Shown here one piece after another: positions 25,745 through 37,032 of a stretch of 64,000 nucleotides of DNA. Within the stretch, counting starts at the first letter, position 1, and each line of letters starts with the position of its first letter. The DNA is from Heterodera schachtii. Its lineage: Eukaryota > Nematoda > Chromadorea > Rhabditida > Heteroderidae. The stretch is taken from positions 300,031-364,030 of the forward strand of contig SIJG01000081.1 in assembly GCA_023374025.1 (NCBI GenBank), read 5' to 3'. The notes under the pieces were generated by a model. The model was not told the origin of the DNA. It saw only the letters and a list, made by a program, of their open reading frames with translations, and did no database searches. Both the position numbers and the translations under genes were made by a program.

Positions 25745-26158
25745 CTACCCCGCGGCGTTTCCCGTCGCGCCGCCGGCCACGGCAATTGCCACGGCCACTG
25801 ACTGTGCATTTTGTTGCGGCTGTTGGTATTTGTTGCCTCTGTGCTTTTCTTCCGACGAATCGTCGCCTCGGTCTGAAAATGGCAACCGTTCCGTGCCGTT
25901 TGTCCGGCTTTTCCCCTGCCGCTCACTTCTCCCCCTCCAGCGCCCTCCTCCCCTCTCTGAGCTTCCGCTGTCCCCTCGGCCTCTTCCGTGGTGCCGTCGT
26001 CGCCATCCGCCGCCTCCCCACGGCCTTTGCCCCCATCCCCACGGGCGCGGAGGGCCGGCCCATGGCGGAGGATGGGGAAAAGCATCGACGGAAGGCCGAA
26101 GAAGAAGCAAAAGGACGAAATTGAGCAGAAGAAGGAGCAGCACGGAAGAAAAGTGCAT
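25745..26158 (-). CDS. Small secreted Gly/Trp/Arg-rich protein
   Basis: Single-exon frame of about 137 codons from ATG 26158-26156 to TAG 25747-25745. A very hydrophobic leader (SSVLLLLLLNFVLLLLL) ends in a plausible signal-peptidase site (RPSVDA-F). The mature part begins with a Pro/Trp/Gly-rich block (FPHPPPWAGPPRPWGWGQ, then RPWGGGGWRRR). A basic Arg/Gly stretch and a Gln/Ala-rich tail follow. A longer start nine codons upstream exists, but the internal Met gives the better signal peptide. No family recognised. A cuticle, antimicrobial or host-interaction role would be guesswork. The opposite strand is also open, from the GC-rich composition. Confidence 0.5.
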   Translation of the reverse strand: MHFSSVLLLLLLNFVLLLLLRPSVDAFPHPPPWAGPPRPWGWGQRPWGGGGWRRRHHGRGRGDSGSSERGGGRWRGRSERQGKSRTNGTERLPFSDRGDDSSEEKHRGNKYQQPQQNAQSVAVAIAVAGGATGNAAG

Positions 26159-27912
26159 TTGGTCAGAAATTGTCGGAAATGACAATCTTTAGGGTCGGTC
26201 CGACTTCGAAATGAAATGTTTAGGACAAAAAAAGAGATGGAAATTAGTTGGACGCATATAAATTATCAGTTTTTCATAGTTTATAAGGACAGCCGAAATT
26301 AACAAACGGCGCGATGAATAAAAACCCATTCCTCGCGATTTTTTTGGCCTTCTGTCTGTTGTGGTCGCAATGAAGGGTGATCATCTTGTTTTAAACGAAT
26401 GGGAGATAGAATGGGACGAACTTCGCGAATCGCAATTTATGACGAACGGACGGAGGGGAAAAAAGGGGGGGGGGGAAGGGGGAAGAACGGTGGGCCTCCC
26501 CCTTTCTCTCCCCCCCCCTTTTTTCTCTCGTCGTCATTTCTCTTCTCTTTTTCAATTCGCCCAATTCATTCCCCAAAAAGATTTGAATGAGTCAATTAAT
26601 TGTGAGACTTTAAATTTGGTGGAATTTGCTCAAATTCAGCTCTTTTTTTGTTCGCTTAATTTTCGAAAATTTTCATTTCATTTAATTTCAATAAGAAAAT
26701 GATCAAATTGAGGAAAAATCGTAAATAATGAAAAGTGAGGCAAGAAGTGAAGTTCCAAAAAGAAAATAAACGCAATTAGTGGCCATTAAAAATTGGAGAA
26801 TTATGAAGAGAACGAAATTCAAAAGGGTATAAGCAAATGATGACATTCATAGGCCCAAAAAATTTTCGTAAACCGAAATTCCAATCCCAAATAAAATCTT
26901 GAAAATCGAAAATCGGAAATCCGTGCCTTCCCTGGTATAAAGCAAGTGGCATTCACAAAGGTCGTTCAGCTCATTGTTTGTATTCGCCAGCGATCGGAGA
27001 CGTTTAATCACATATTACCGTTGGATACAAAATTCCAAAATGTTTCTTTCCCCGTCGTTCAACCAAAAAAGGAATTTCCTCCTTTTGCGTGCGACTGCGA
27101 ATGCGCAGTAATCCCTTCCCCCCCCCCCCCCCCCTCTCTTTTCCCCCATTTAAATTTCCCCAAAAAATTCTTTGTTTTTGGCGCCCCGCCCCTCTTCGCC
27201 TTCTCTTCTGTTGTTGCTGAAGGTCATTTGTTCCATCATTCTGTTGCCGGTCAAAAGAATTGTGTCCAAACCAAATTCCCATCGCTTTTCATTTCCAAAG
27301 CCACAAAAAAGGGGGAGGGAATGAATGAATTCGATTGTTTGGTGTTTCGGACTGTCCCCGCCAACACATAAAATGCCTCCCATTGTGCGCACTTTCCCAT
27401 TCCCAACGCAATGACCGACCGAACCCAACCCATTCATTACTATTTGACTCCAAAAAAAAAAAAGGATTTTTTTGCCAAATTCAACCAAATAATAACATTC
27501 ATCAGCAGTGGTGTTTCATCGTCATTTCTCTGCACGTTCATTGTTAACCCAAAAAACCTGTCGGTCACTGCGTTTTGAGAATGGCCACGGCAGCGGAGGG
27601 ACGCTGACCCTCCCCCGGAGGGAGGGAGGGGCGGGGGAGGGGGTCCCTCCCCGCCCCCCCCCCCCAATGATTGCTAATGCTCCGTCCTCCTCGCCAACCT
27701 TTCGCCGCCGTCGTCCCATTCTCCGCTTCTTCTGTTTGCGCTTCCCCCCTTTCGCAGAAGTGTCCCTTCCCCCCATTGTGTTGGGTCGGCGGAAGAGTGG
27801 ACACTTTCCGCCGTCCCTTCTCATCAATCGCTCATTTGGGGTCCATTTATTTGTCCCCTCTCTTTTTTTTCCTCCCAAATTCGTTTCATTTGCCATTCCT
27901 TTAGCTCTTCGA
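26159..27912. other. Gene-poor stretch with poly-C/poly-G tracts
   Basis: Several long C or G runs (about 26463-26477, 27118-27134, 27652-27665). Overlapping frames exist on both strands. An open frame from 27508 runs into the next gene but has no independent support before 27913. Confidence 0.45.
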
Positions 27913-28862
27913 ATGCCCTCCTCCGCGCCGTCCCTCCCTCCGCGCCATTCCTTTCACCCACAAAAGGGCAATTCGCTGTCGTCCCCTCCGGGCAGCAGTT
28001 CGACAAGCACAGTGCCAATTGCCGAATTGGTCAGCGGAGACACGTCCAAAGCTCTGTCGGTGGACAGATGCGTTTACTTTGAACCTCAGTCATCGGCACG
28101 AGAAAAAGTGGAGGAGGACAAATTTGGGGAAAGAGAGCAGCAAAAGGGTGAGGGACAAAAATCACTTCTTGGGATAGCCAAAGCAGTTCACAATCAGTAG
28201 AAGGGGCTTCCATCTCGTCTTTTGCCCATTCTGTCGCCCTTTTGTATATTTTGGCCCGTTTGTCCTTTTCAGTCGCCCTTTTGTCCCTTTTTGTCGCCCT
28301 TTTGTCCCTTTCTGTCGTCCTTTTGTCCCTTTTTGTCGCCCTTTTGTCCTTTTGTATACATTCCTTCTCCTTCCTTTTCAGGTCTCCGCCCTTTCTTCTT
28401 CGGCGATTCCCCCAAATTCCGTCGTCCTCCCCACTCTTTCCCGTCCCAATTCGATGGGTCGTCCATTTGTGTCGATGCAAATGCGCCAATCTCTCCGTCT
28501 TTTACGGCCATTCGTGCCGTCAGGCCAATGCTTGCGCGGAAGAGAACCTTTGGCGGCAATTCTCATTCGTCACGGACAATTTCGATGGATTTCGATTCGG
28601 AGACATCGGAGGAAACGGAAAGGACAAATTATGAGGTGAAAAAGGGGGGAAAATGATTAAAAAAAAGGCAAAAAGAACAATTGTTGACGATTGCATCTCA
28701 TCGCAATAACTTTTGTTTGTCAAATTCCCCCTTTTTATTTCCTTTCTTTCTCTTTTTGTCCCCTTTCGTTTGGCATCAAAATGGTTTCTTTAATTTTTGC
28801 CATGCCTCCGATTGTTCCCTTCTCTCTCTCTCCCTCTCTCTCTCTTTGTCTCTCGCCCCCCT

Positions 28863-28902
<40 letters not shown>

Positions 28903-28935
28903 CCTCTCTCTCTCTCCCCCCTCTCTCTCCTCTCA

Positions 28936-28986
<51 letters not shown>

Positions 28987-31556
28987 CCCTCTCTCTCTCT
29001 CCCCCCCTCTCTTATCCCCTCTTCCCTACAATTTCCGTTCATTTCGTCCGTCACTTTCCCCCCCCCCTTCCTCTCACAGTTTGAGTTTGTCCCTTTTGCG
29101 TCGAAGAAAGGAAGGCAGAAGAATGACCTTGATTTTGGTTGGTGTGGGTTTTGCGGAGAATAAAATTAAGGAAAGCGAGCGGACCAAAGGAAAAGGCGCC
29201 GGGGGGCGACGGATCGACCGGAGGGATTGGGGGAGAGGGGGGGGGGGGGGGAGGAGCGGATGAACCCACCGATGGACCGGCGGAGGACGAACCGCCGCCG
29301 CCGCCGTCGCCGCCGCCCCACCCATCGCCCATCCCATCGCATCTTCGGCAAACCCACACAACTCGTCGCCTTTATTACTTTTGTTAGCAATTTTTCGTGA
29401 AAACGCTTCTCCCCAACTGCGCTTTTGTTTTGCCCTGCGGATGTGCCGACTTTCCAATTCCCTCCCCCCCCCATTTTCCATTTTCATTTTATTTTCATTT
29501 GCTTTTCCCCTTTCTCTCCCTTTTTCTCGCTGTATCCGCTTCAATTTCGACGTTGTTGATCAGATCAACATCATCATTCATTGCTTGCTTTGCATAAATC
29601 GCTTCATCATTCTCAATTGTTTTCCTTTCATTGCGCTTTTTGTTCCGCTTTCTCTTTTTTCCCTTTCCATTCGTTTCTCCCCCCCCCCCCCCCCATCACC
29701 CCTTCAAATGTTTTCAATTATTTTACCCCCTTACCATTTCTCATCTCTCATCATTTTATTTTTATTCCCCCCCCCCCCTTAGATTAGCCAAATCCAATTT
29801 CTTTGTCCGTCTCCCCCCTTTTTGTCTGATCAAATTTGAATGATCAGTCCCCCGCCTTCCTCCACCACTGCTTCTGTTGTACATTCACCGCGACTTCAAA
29901 ATGGCACCAATTTAATGGCGGAGGAGGGCGGAAGCAGCCCCGAGGGGACGGGTCAAAGTCAAATGGACGAGCAAATGGTGGGGGCCAACGGCGTAATGCC
30001 AAAAACGGACGTCGGCAGAGGGCACAGCGGCGGAAACGGCGTTTCACGCGAATCGTCCGCCGTTCTCTCAACGGTACCCACGGAAAAGCATTTGTTGTCG
30101 GATCGGTCTCTTCTTCCTCCGTTTCTTTCCTTTTCCATTTTTAAATTCGCATAATCATTTTCAATTAGTGCTGCAAAATTTAAATTAATTTTTGCACTTT
30201 TTGATTATTTTATTTTTTTATTTTTTTTTTTGCGTTTTTAAGCACCGAAAATGCAACAGAAAAGCGGAGAAGCAAACGATGGGCACAAACAACGCCAATC
30301 GGACGGAGCAAAAGCAACGAAATCAAACGACGGAGTCACCGATTGTTGTCGGACGACAACAACAAATGCAACAGAGCCAATTCAACGGGGCACAATTCGA
30401 CACGCAATCATTGCAAAGTCGAAGGTGCGAGAATGGCATTTGAATAGTAAAAAAAACAAATGACTAGGCAATTAATGTGTGGTTGGCGAATGGACAGAAA
30501 AGGGAAATTTTGAAAATTGGGAAAAAAGGAGGGAGGAGGGGGGGGGGAAACGCATTTTTAAGGATTATCCAATCAGAGTGAACAAAAATCAGATGAAACG
30601 ATTGGGAAATGGCATTATTTGACAAATTAGGCGATTTGTCAATGTCATAATAACCCAATTCCTTCGGCGATTGATTCCCTTGCCGAAGGAGCAAAACAAT
30701 TGGGTCATCGTAAACGAAGAAGTTACAGTCATTCATTCATTTTCTGATGAAAAATGGGGAAGCAATTAGCAAAATGATTATTAGGCAATTATTTCATTAT
30801 TGGATGAATTCTATTATTTATCTCCATATATTAGCCTTAGCCCATTTCCGTTTAATTCCCTAGCCGTTCCCGTTCGATCGGCAACTCCCAAAACCCCAAC
30901 TCTCTCCCCCCAAATGTGTGCCACCATCGCCAACATTCCTCGGGGGGCTTCCGGCACGGCAGTTGCACCAATCTTAGCGCATTGGACGGCTCCAACAATG
31001 GGGCAGCAGCAGCAGCAGCGGGTCCGCTAGGTGTTGTACAACGGCGGAGTCATTGATGGCGAGTGCTCTCCAACAACGATGGCACCGCACCGGCACTCAA
31101 TGGCACTGATTGACCCGCCGGTGGGAGAGGGCGGGGAAGGCATTGGCAAATGGCCAAGGGTGCCAACGGTGGCTAACAACGGCACCTCAGATGCCGTCGC
31201 CCTTTTGGTGCCATCAGCCGATGCTCCACCCCCAGGCGCCGCCTCCCCCCTTTTACTATTCCGCCGCCACTTTGCCCCATCCGCCGCCGCCTCCGCCGAT
31301 GGATTTGGTCACTTTCCGACGCGCCCTCAAAGTGCGACCAAAGGGAAAGGCGGCACATGGAAAAGTATTCTTTTCTTTTTTGAAGGAATCGGAACGGATG
31401 GAAAAGGAAAGGCAAATGTTGGCGGGCGAGCGCGGAGTGTGCGCCGCGTGCTGCGACTTTTGCTGCGGCGGCTCCGCCGTCCTCCTTTGGCTCGTACTCA
31501 CTTTGGTCGCGCTCGGATTCCTCAGCTTCCTTCTCATCGCCATTTACTTTCTTTGA
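27913..31556 (+). CDS. Unrecognised gene: Ser/Pro/Gln-rich protein with C-terminal membrane anchor
   Basis: A tentative chain of splice-bounded coding pieces, all on the plus strand. Pieces: 27913-28148 (MPSSAPSLPPRHSFH to FGEREQQK); 28381 to about 28636 after TCCTTTTCAG (to DFDSETSEETERTNYE); about 29840-30070 (LMAEEGGSSPEGTGQSQ to RESSAVL); about 30242-30424 (a Gln/Asn-rich run, VVGRQQQMQQSQFNGAQ); about 30863-31060 (SRSRSIGNSQNPNSLPP, then GFRHGSCTNLSALDGSNNG and an Ala run); and a last exon ending at TGA 31554-31556. The last exon encodes MDLVTFRRALKVRPKGKAAH, then a Cys cluster (CAACCDFCCGG) and one hydrophobic span (AVLLWLVLTLVALGFLSFLL). The composition suggests a disordered protein tethered to a membrane by its C-terminus. 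Junctions near 31030-31110 and the 5' end are unresolved. No family recognised. Confidence 0.4.
28821..29012. repeat. (TC)n microsatellite, imperfect
   Basis: About 190 bases of TC dinucleotides interrupted by short C runs, probably within an intron of the preceding gene. Open frames through it are artefacts of the dinucleotide repeat. Confidence 0.95.
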
Positions 31557-32192
31557 AATTGAATACCAAATGCAATTTAATCGCCAGCAGAAGAAATGCA
31601 GCAAATACTTCACTTCAATTTTCATTTCCGATTGGACAATCAAACGCAAATTGAACTTTTTTTCCAATAAGAATTATAATTACCAAAATATTTATATTTT
31701 GTTTTCGATATAAATATGTAACATATATATTAGTATAATAAACAGTCTCTGATCAGAAGACCCTTCCCCCAATCCATCATCAAAACCGACCATTAGTTAA
31801 AATATTCCAGAAAACATTTATAGCGCAAAAACAAGTTAAAATTTTATAAAAAAAAAACAACCACAAACATAAATGAAAAAAATTTTAAATGTTAGACAAA
31901 GCAAAAAATCGTAACAAATTTTGATAAAGAAAATGTTAGTACAAAGTAAAAAATTTGTTAAAACACAAAAATGAGAAAAGTCGGATGATGAGACGAAGAT
32001 TGTTTTTGTTTGATAGCCTATTTCACAAATTGTTTATTCCATTCTGTCATTGTCGGCATGAATGTGTCCTTGTCCCTGTCCTCCTTCTCCTCCTCCGTCC
32101 TCCCCGTCCATTCTTTCGTCCATTTCCTCCAAATTTGCCTCCCCAATTGACAACGTTACATTATCACCGCGGACTGTCGCAAATTCGAAAAA
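31557..32192. other. Convergent intergenic spacer
   Basis: AT-rich spacer between two genes that converge here. It probably contains both 3' UTRs. Nothing else recognised. Confidence 0.5.
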
Positions 32193-35100
32193 TTATTCCA
32201 AATTTTCAGCCGTTGCGCCACCTGTCGCCGGCGTTGTCCCCTCAAAGCTGAACTCCGCCATGGTTCCGTGCTCCTCTTGCCGCTGAACAGTCCGCTCGAC
32301 CTGTGCCAAATTGGCCGGTGTTGCCACTGCGCTTTCCCTCCCTCCGCTGCCGTCCCTTTCGGCTGTTCTCCCTCTGTCGCCGCTCAAAAAGGACTGAACT
32401 CGCTGAATATGTTGCTGTATCTGTTGGATGTGCTGCGTCATCGACACTGTCCCTCGCGCTATCTCTACGGATCCCTCGGCACTCATTTCCTCCGCAGTCG
32501 CCGCTGTGCCTTCCTCGTCTTCGTCTCCAATGCTCAACGGAACGGTGCCATCCTCAGACAACTGTGGGGCAGCGGACCGGGCACAATGCTTCAAAGCCCC
32601 CCCCCCCTTCGTTCCCCACTTGGTCATCCTCTTCCTCCTCTCCCAAGTCGTCTCCCTGTCCGCCGTTGTCCTCTTCGTCCTCATCAAAACGTAGTGGCGC
32701 AAGAACCATTGGAGAGACAACGGACGGAGAATTGGGGGAGCCGCGAGCGGTGGCAATGCGTCGTACAGGCGATTCCGGCAATTTGTCGGACAGCGGCGCC
32801 CGCCCTTTCACTGGCGGTCGACAGAGACCCGTCCTCGTCAACTAAATGCAGAAAAAAGAAGTGACGCTCCGAAACACACGCTGCCGTACCGCCTCCTCTG
32901 ATGCGTCTCTGCGGGTTGTTCATTGTGCTGGTCCGACGCGTCACCCGCGCCACCGGCGGAGGTGCCGCGTTTGGCTGCCGTTGGAGTGCGCCGCCACCGC
33001 CGGCAGTCCCCCCGCTGTTAGTGTCGCCTTTGAACGCCGCGTTAGCAGCGGATTGGGGCGTCCGAAAGCCGGCCATAAGGTTGATCATCTGGTAAATAAA
33101 TTATTTAGATCAATCAACCATACAATAGGTTGTATTTTGCCTATCGTCCGTCGTTTGGGGAGGGGAATATCCCTTGCCATGTGTTCCTTAACATTCCCAC
33201 CTTATCCTTCGTCTCCGCGTCCGGTAATGAGCCGGCATTAAGCGCCTTTTCGTATTCAATGCGCGCTTCGCTCGGTCGGTTTGTCTTCGACAGCAAATCG
33301 CCCAATTCACGATGAATTCGCGAATCACCACAACTCTGACAAATGAGTGTTAATTGTATTTAGATTTTCTTAAGAATGGGTTTGAAAAATAAAGTTAAAC
33401 GGAAGAGAGTTGTCGAGAATTTGATTAGTTTTGTATGAATTTCAAAAATTTTAAACAATTGTCTCCCCCGCTTTTCCTCCTTTGCCATGGCCTTGACCCG
33501 TCACACTCACTTCTTTGAAGCGGTTAAGCAGCGAAATGGCCTGCTCAAAGTGTTGTTGCTTCTCATAGAGCCGAGAAAGCAGCAGTAAACAGTCGACCGA
33601 AGCGGGGACGTCCTGGACAATTTTTTCGAGCAGTTCAACGGCCGTTTCAGTCCCAGTGGAAGTGCCGTCGTCGGAAAGCGCTTGGGCATACAGAAGGATG
33701 ATCTATGGAAAACAAAACAACAAAATGACATTTAAACAAACAGCAGACTAATTGTGAGTGTGTTCATTTACTTGGTGGTTCCGTTTTCCGACCGTTTCCA
33801 AAGCGCGTTTTGCCATTCGTTTGGCCTCGGCAAACCGTTTCTTAAATTCATTGTTATCGGGATTGATTTGACTGCTCAACTTGGACAATGCACATCTGAA
33901 TACAAAGGACAAAGGCCGGGGTCATTGTCGGTTCGTTGTGTAGCAAATCGGACACCACCGATTCCGTCTCTTTGGAAATGCGCTTGGAATCGGCCAAAAG
34001 TTGTGCCTAAAATGCAAAATGATCAACCACATTCACTCGCTATTTAAAATTGATATTTTTTGAAAAAATGCCTAAGGTTTCCGAGGGCCTTTTGAATTAT
34101 TTGCGTTCAAATTCATCATCGTAAATTAAATTAAACCCAAAATTGGTGCACATAAAAAGTTTGTCGAAAAATTATATCGAAGACAGCCATAAAATAAAGA
34201 AAAAAATTGTTTCAGTTTTTTAAAAGCCTAAATGTTATTGAAAAGAAAAATTGCTAAATTTCCAGAAAACATTTTTTAATTAGGTTAGACAAGTAAATTT
34301 TTCTTATTATTCATTCTTTTGATTTTCCCTTTTTGGCATGGTTTGGCGGTTCGTTACCTTCAACAAAAGTGCCTCCGCTCGTTCTCGCCCCCGCCATTGT
34401 GCCAATTGTTCGGCCTTTTGCGCGAATTGCTTTGCCTCCTGCGTCCGATGGCACTGTCGGGCGGCCCATCCAAAAACGATGAACGACTCGGCCCGGCGCG
34501 GGTTGTGCTGTGCCATTGCGTGTGCCAATCCGTCCAACTCGCGCTGCGTCTGTCGCTCGTTGAGCTGTTGTTGCTGTTCCAAACCTTTTTTCGATTTCGT
34601 CTCCCTTAACTTTCGCTAACTGTGCCGAGAAGTGCCGCAAATGCGTCCATTCCTTCGGCATTTGTGCAGTCCAAAGTGTGCGCTCGTTGGTAACAGCTCA
34701 ACGCCTTTTTTGGGTTTCCCGCAATTCGGTAGAGACGGGCTTGGTCCAGCAGAAGTCTGAGGAAATCTGTCATTTGATTGGCCAAGAATTGGGGGACCGA
34801 CCTCAAATTCTCCATTTCGACACCGTCCAAAAGTTGCGCCGCCTCCAAAAAGCGTTTTTGGCCCTCCAATTGTTTCACTTTTGCCCAAAGGCGCGGCGCC
34901 TCGCCGCACAAAACGAACTCCGAAATGAAGGACGGATCATCATCAGAAGAAGCAGAAACAGCCTTTTTTGCGTTCAGAATTGAAGAAGCAATTTTCAGCG
35001 AGCCATTGGAGAGGAGAAAACTTCGGCAAAATATCGCTTCAGGCACTTCTTTGATCAGCGCCCTGAAACGATAGTTTTCTTAACAAATCGATCAAAATTT

Positions 35101-36578
35101 ACAAAGAAGATTCAGACAAGCCCTATCCACAATTATGAATTTTTCAAGAAAAAATTTTAGAAAATTTTCACAGCGATTTTGTTTGGATACATTTGAAAAA
35201 ACTAAGTAATTCATCATAAACATTTGAGAAAAAAAAAAAAAATTTTTTTTTCACGAACTTATCTTATTGTACAAAAAGAAATTGGTCTTGAAAATTTATT
35301 TTAAAAAATTCGGGGGGGGGGGGGGGGAATAAAAGAAGGGCGTTATTCCCCCCTCAAGCCGTTGACCTTCCCGGTTTCTCAAGTCCTTAACCCCCCCCCC
35401 CCCCCGTTTTGCGTTACTTTGTGTGTTTGATGGTCCGTTGGCTTGGTCCGTCGTTGTTGTTCCTTTTGCTCAGCTGTGTTCTGCCGCTCTGCAGCAGCGC
35501 AATGGACAAATTGTGGCTGAGTCGTGCCATTGTGAACAATATTTTGGGCGTTATCTCCGTTTGTGGCACTTCCTCGAGGCAACGCAATGCCTAAGGGTTT
35601 AAATTTGAAATTTGCTTTGACTTCATAAAACGTTCGGTTACCTCTTCCTCTTGTCGGTTTTGTATGAATGCCTTTGCCATTTGAAAGTGAATTTCGGCCA
35701 TGTTAAGAATGGACTCATAACGGTTTTTTAACCGTTTTTGTTTGATGAGCAAAGCGCAGCGAAGGGCCATCTCATAATTCTAATCAAAGTTAGAATTAAA
35801 GTTTTTCTTTTTTTGCTTACAATTAGAATAGATCCCTACTAATTTTATCAAATTACCTAATTAATCCGATGGCAGAAAAGGGCTCTTTTGCAGTTTACGC
35901 GAACGTAAAAAGACACGACAATAAAATAATTTGATAACTTTTAAGCACCATAAATTTTTGTAGAAGCATCCTAATTAAATATTCTTGGTATCCTTTGATA
36001 GCCCCAAGAGTTCACTATAAAGATATAAAGGTTAAACAAAAATTCACCCAAGATTCAAAGATTTATGGTCAAAAATGTTGATGAAACAATTTTTAAAGTT
36101 AACCTGGCCATTATTTTTGTAAACGAAATTCTTCGAAATTTGCAGGCTAATAGAGGACCTTTGGACTACCAAATGTTTAATTAGTATGCTTCTGGAAAAA
36201 ATTACGGTACATTAAATTGTCAAATTAATTTATCAGTTTAAACTGAAATAGAGCCAAAAAAAACATGGCCCTGTTTTTTACGCAAAGCCCTAAATCTCAT
36301 GACTTAAATTCTCCCGTCCTCCGTTTGTCCATCCAAAACTCACTTTTATGGCGCGGTTCGTTTGGCCCTTTTGAAAGTACGCGTCGGCCAAATAGCAGAA
36401 GAACAGTCCCCGCTGGTCCTCCTCCAAAAGTCCGTTCCCATCGCCAATTTGGTTGAACGTTTTTGTGGGCTCAGAGGGAAATGTTAATTCTGCTAATAAC
36501 TAGCAAATCGTCGTACAATTCGAACTCATAAAGTCGACGAATCACTTTGAACATCTCTGACAAACTGAGAACAGTCAT
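32193..36578 (-). CDS. APC7-like TPR subunit of the anaphase-promoting complex
   Basis: A TPR protein in about ten exons, starting at ATG 36578-36576 (MTVLSLSEMFKVIRRLYEFE). Successive segments align in order with the family: an N-terminal helical repeat (RGLFFCYLADAYFQKGQ), EALRCLEEVPQTEITPKILF (35490-35650), then DQARLYRIAGNPKKALSCYQ and RAHTLDCTNAEGMDAFAALL (34620-34740), RAESFIVFGWAARQCHRTQE (about 34430-34490), TAVELLEKIVQDVPASVDCL and LSRLYEKQQHFEQAISLLNR (33520-33640), and IHRELGDLLSKTNRPSEARI (33250-33320). The C-terminus is acidic and Gly-rich (32560-32720), as in APC7. The extreme end with GTVSMTQHIQQIQQHIQRVQ (about 32400-32460) is of uncertain splicing. Role: a scaffold helix in a cell-cycle ubiquitin ligase. 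BBS- or CDC27-type TPR proteins are less likely alternatives. Confidence 0.7.
35926..36230. mobile_element. Foldback element, family C, in an APC7-like intron
   Basis: The left arm (AATAATTTGATAAC, then AGAAGCATCCTAATTAAA) is the inverted copy of the right arm (TTTAATTAGTATGCTTCT, then TTGTCAAATTAATT) over about 65 bases with mismatches. No coding capacity. Confidence 0.6.
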
Positions 36579-37032
36579 TTCGAAATGGAAGAAGCTGAAT
36601 TTGAAAAAGCAAACAGAAAAAAGATGCAATTTCAGGTAAAAAGAGGAAAAAAGACGAAAAAACCAACAAAAAATGAACCATTTAAATTTAAAACAAATTT
36701 ATAGACAGACCAAAAAATAAGGCGGAAATTATTTTCTCATTAGAAAGTGCACGAAATTCTACACGGAAAATTGCTCTTGGAATGTTGATATATTAATTGT
36801 TTTAGAATACATAATCACTTTTCACAATTTAATAAATACGAAAAATGACTTTTTTGACAAAAAATTCGAAAAGGGAGGGGGACACCGGCATTATTAGCAG
36901 AAGAAAAGACACTGTAAACAAATGTTGAGAATCGTTTTACTGAAAAGCAATTATTATACATCATGTAAAAGCACGAAATAATAAAGTTGAGATGCGAAGA
37001 TGGAACAATAATAAAGGCGTTGAGCAAAAAAT

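Noticed and set aside
28681..29263. Ser/Leu and Arg/Glu repeat frames
   Set aside because: They are translations of the (TC)n microsatellite in different frames.
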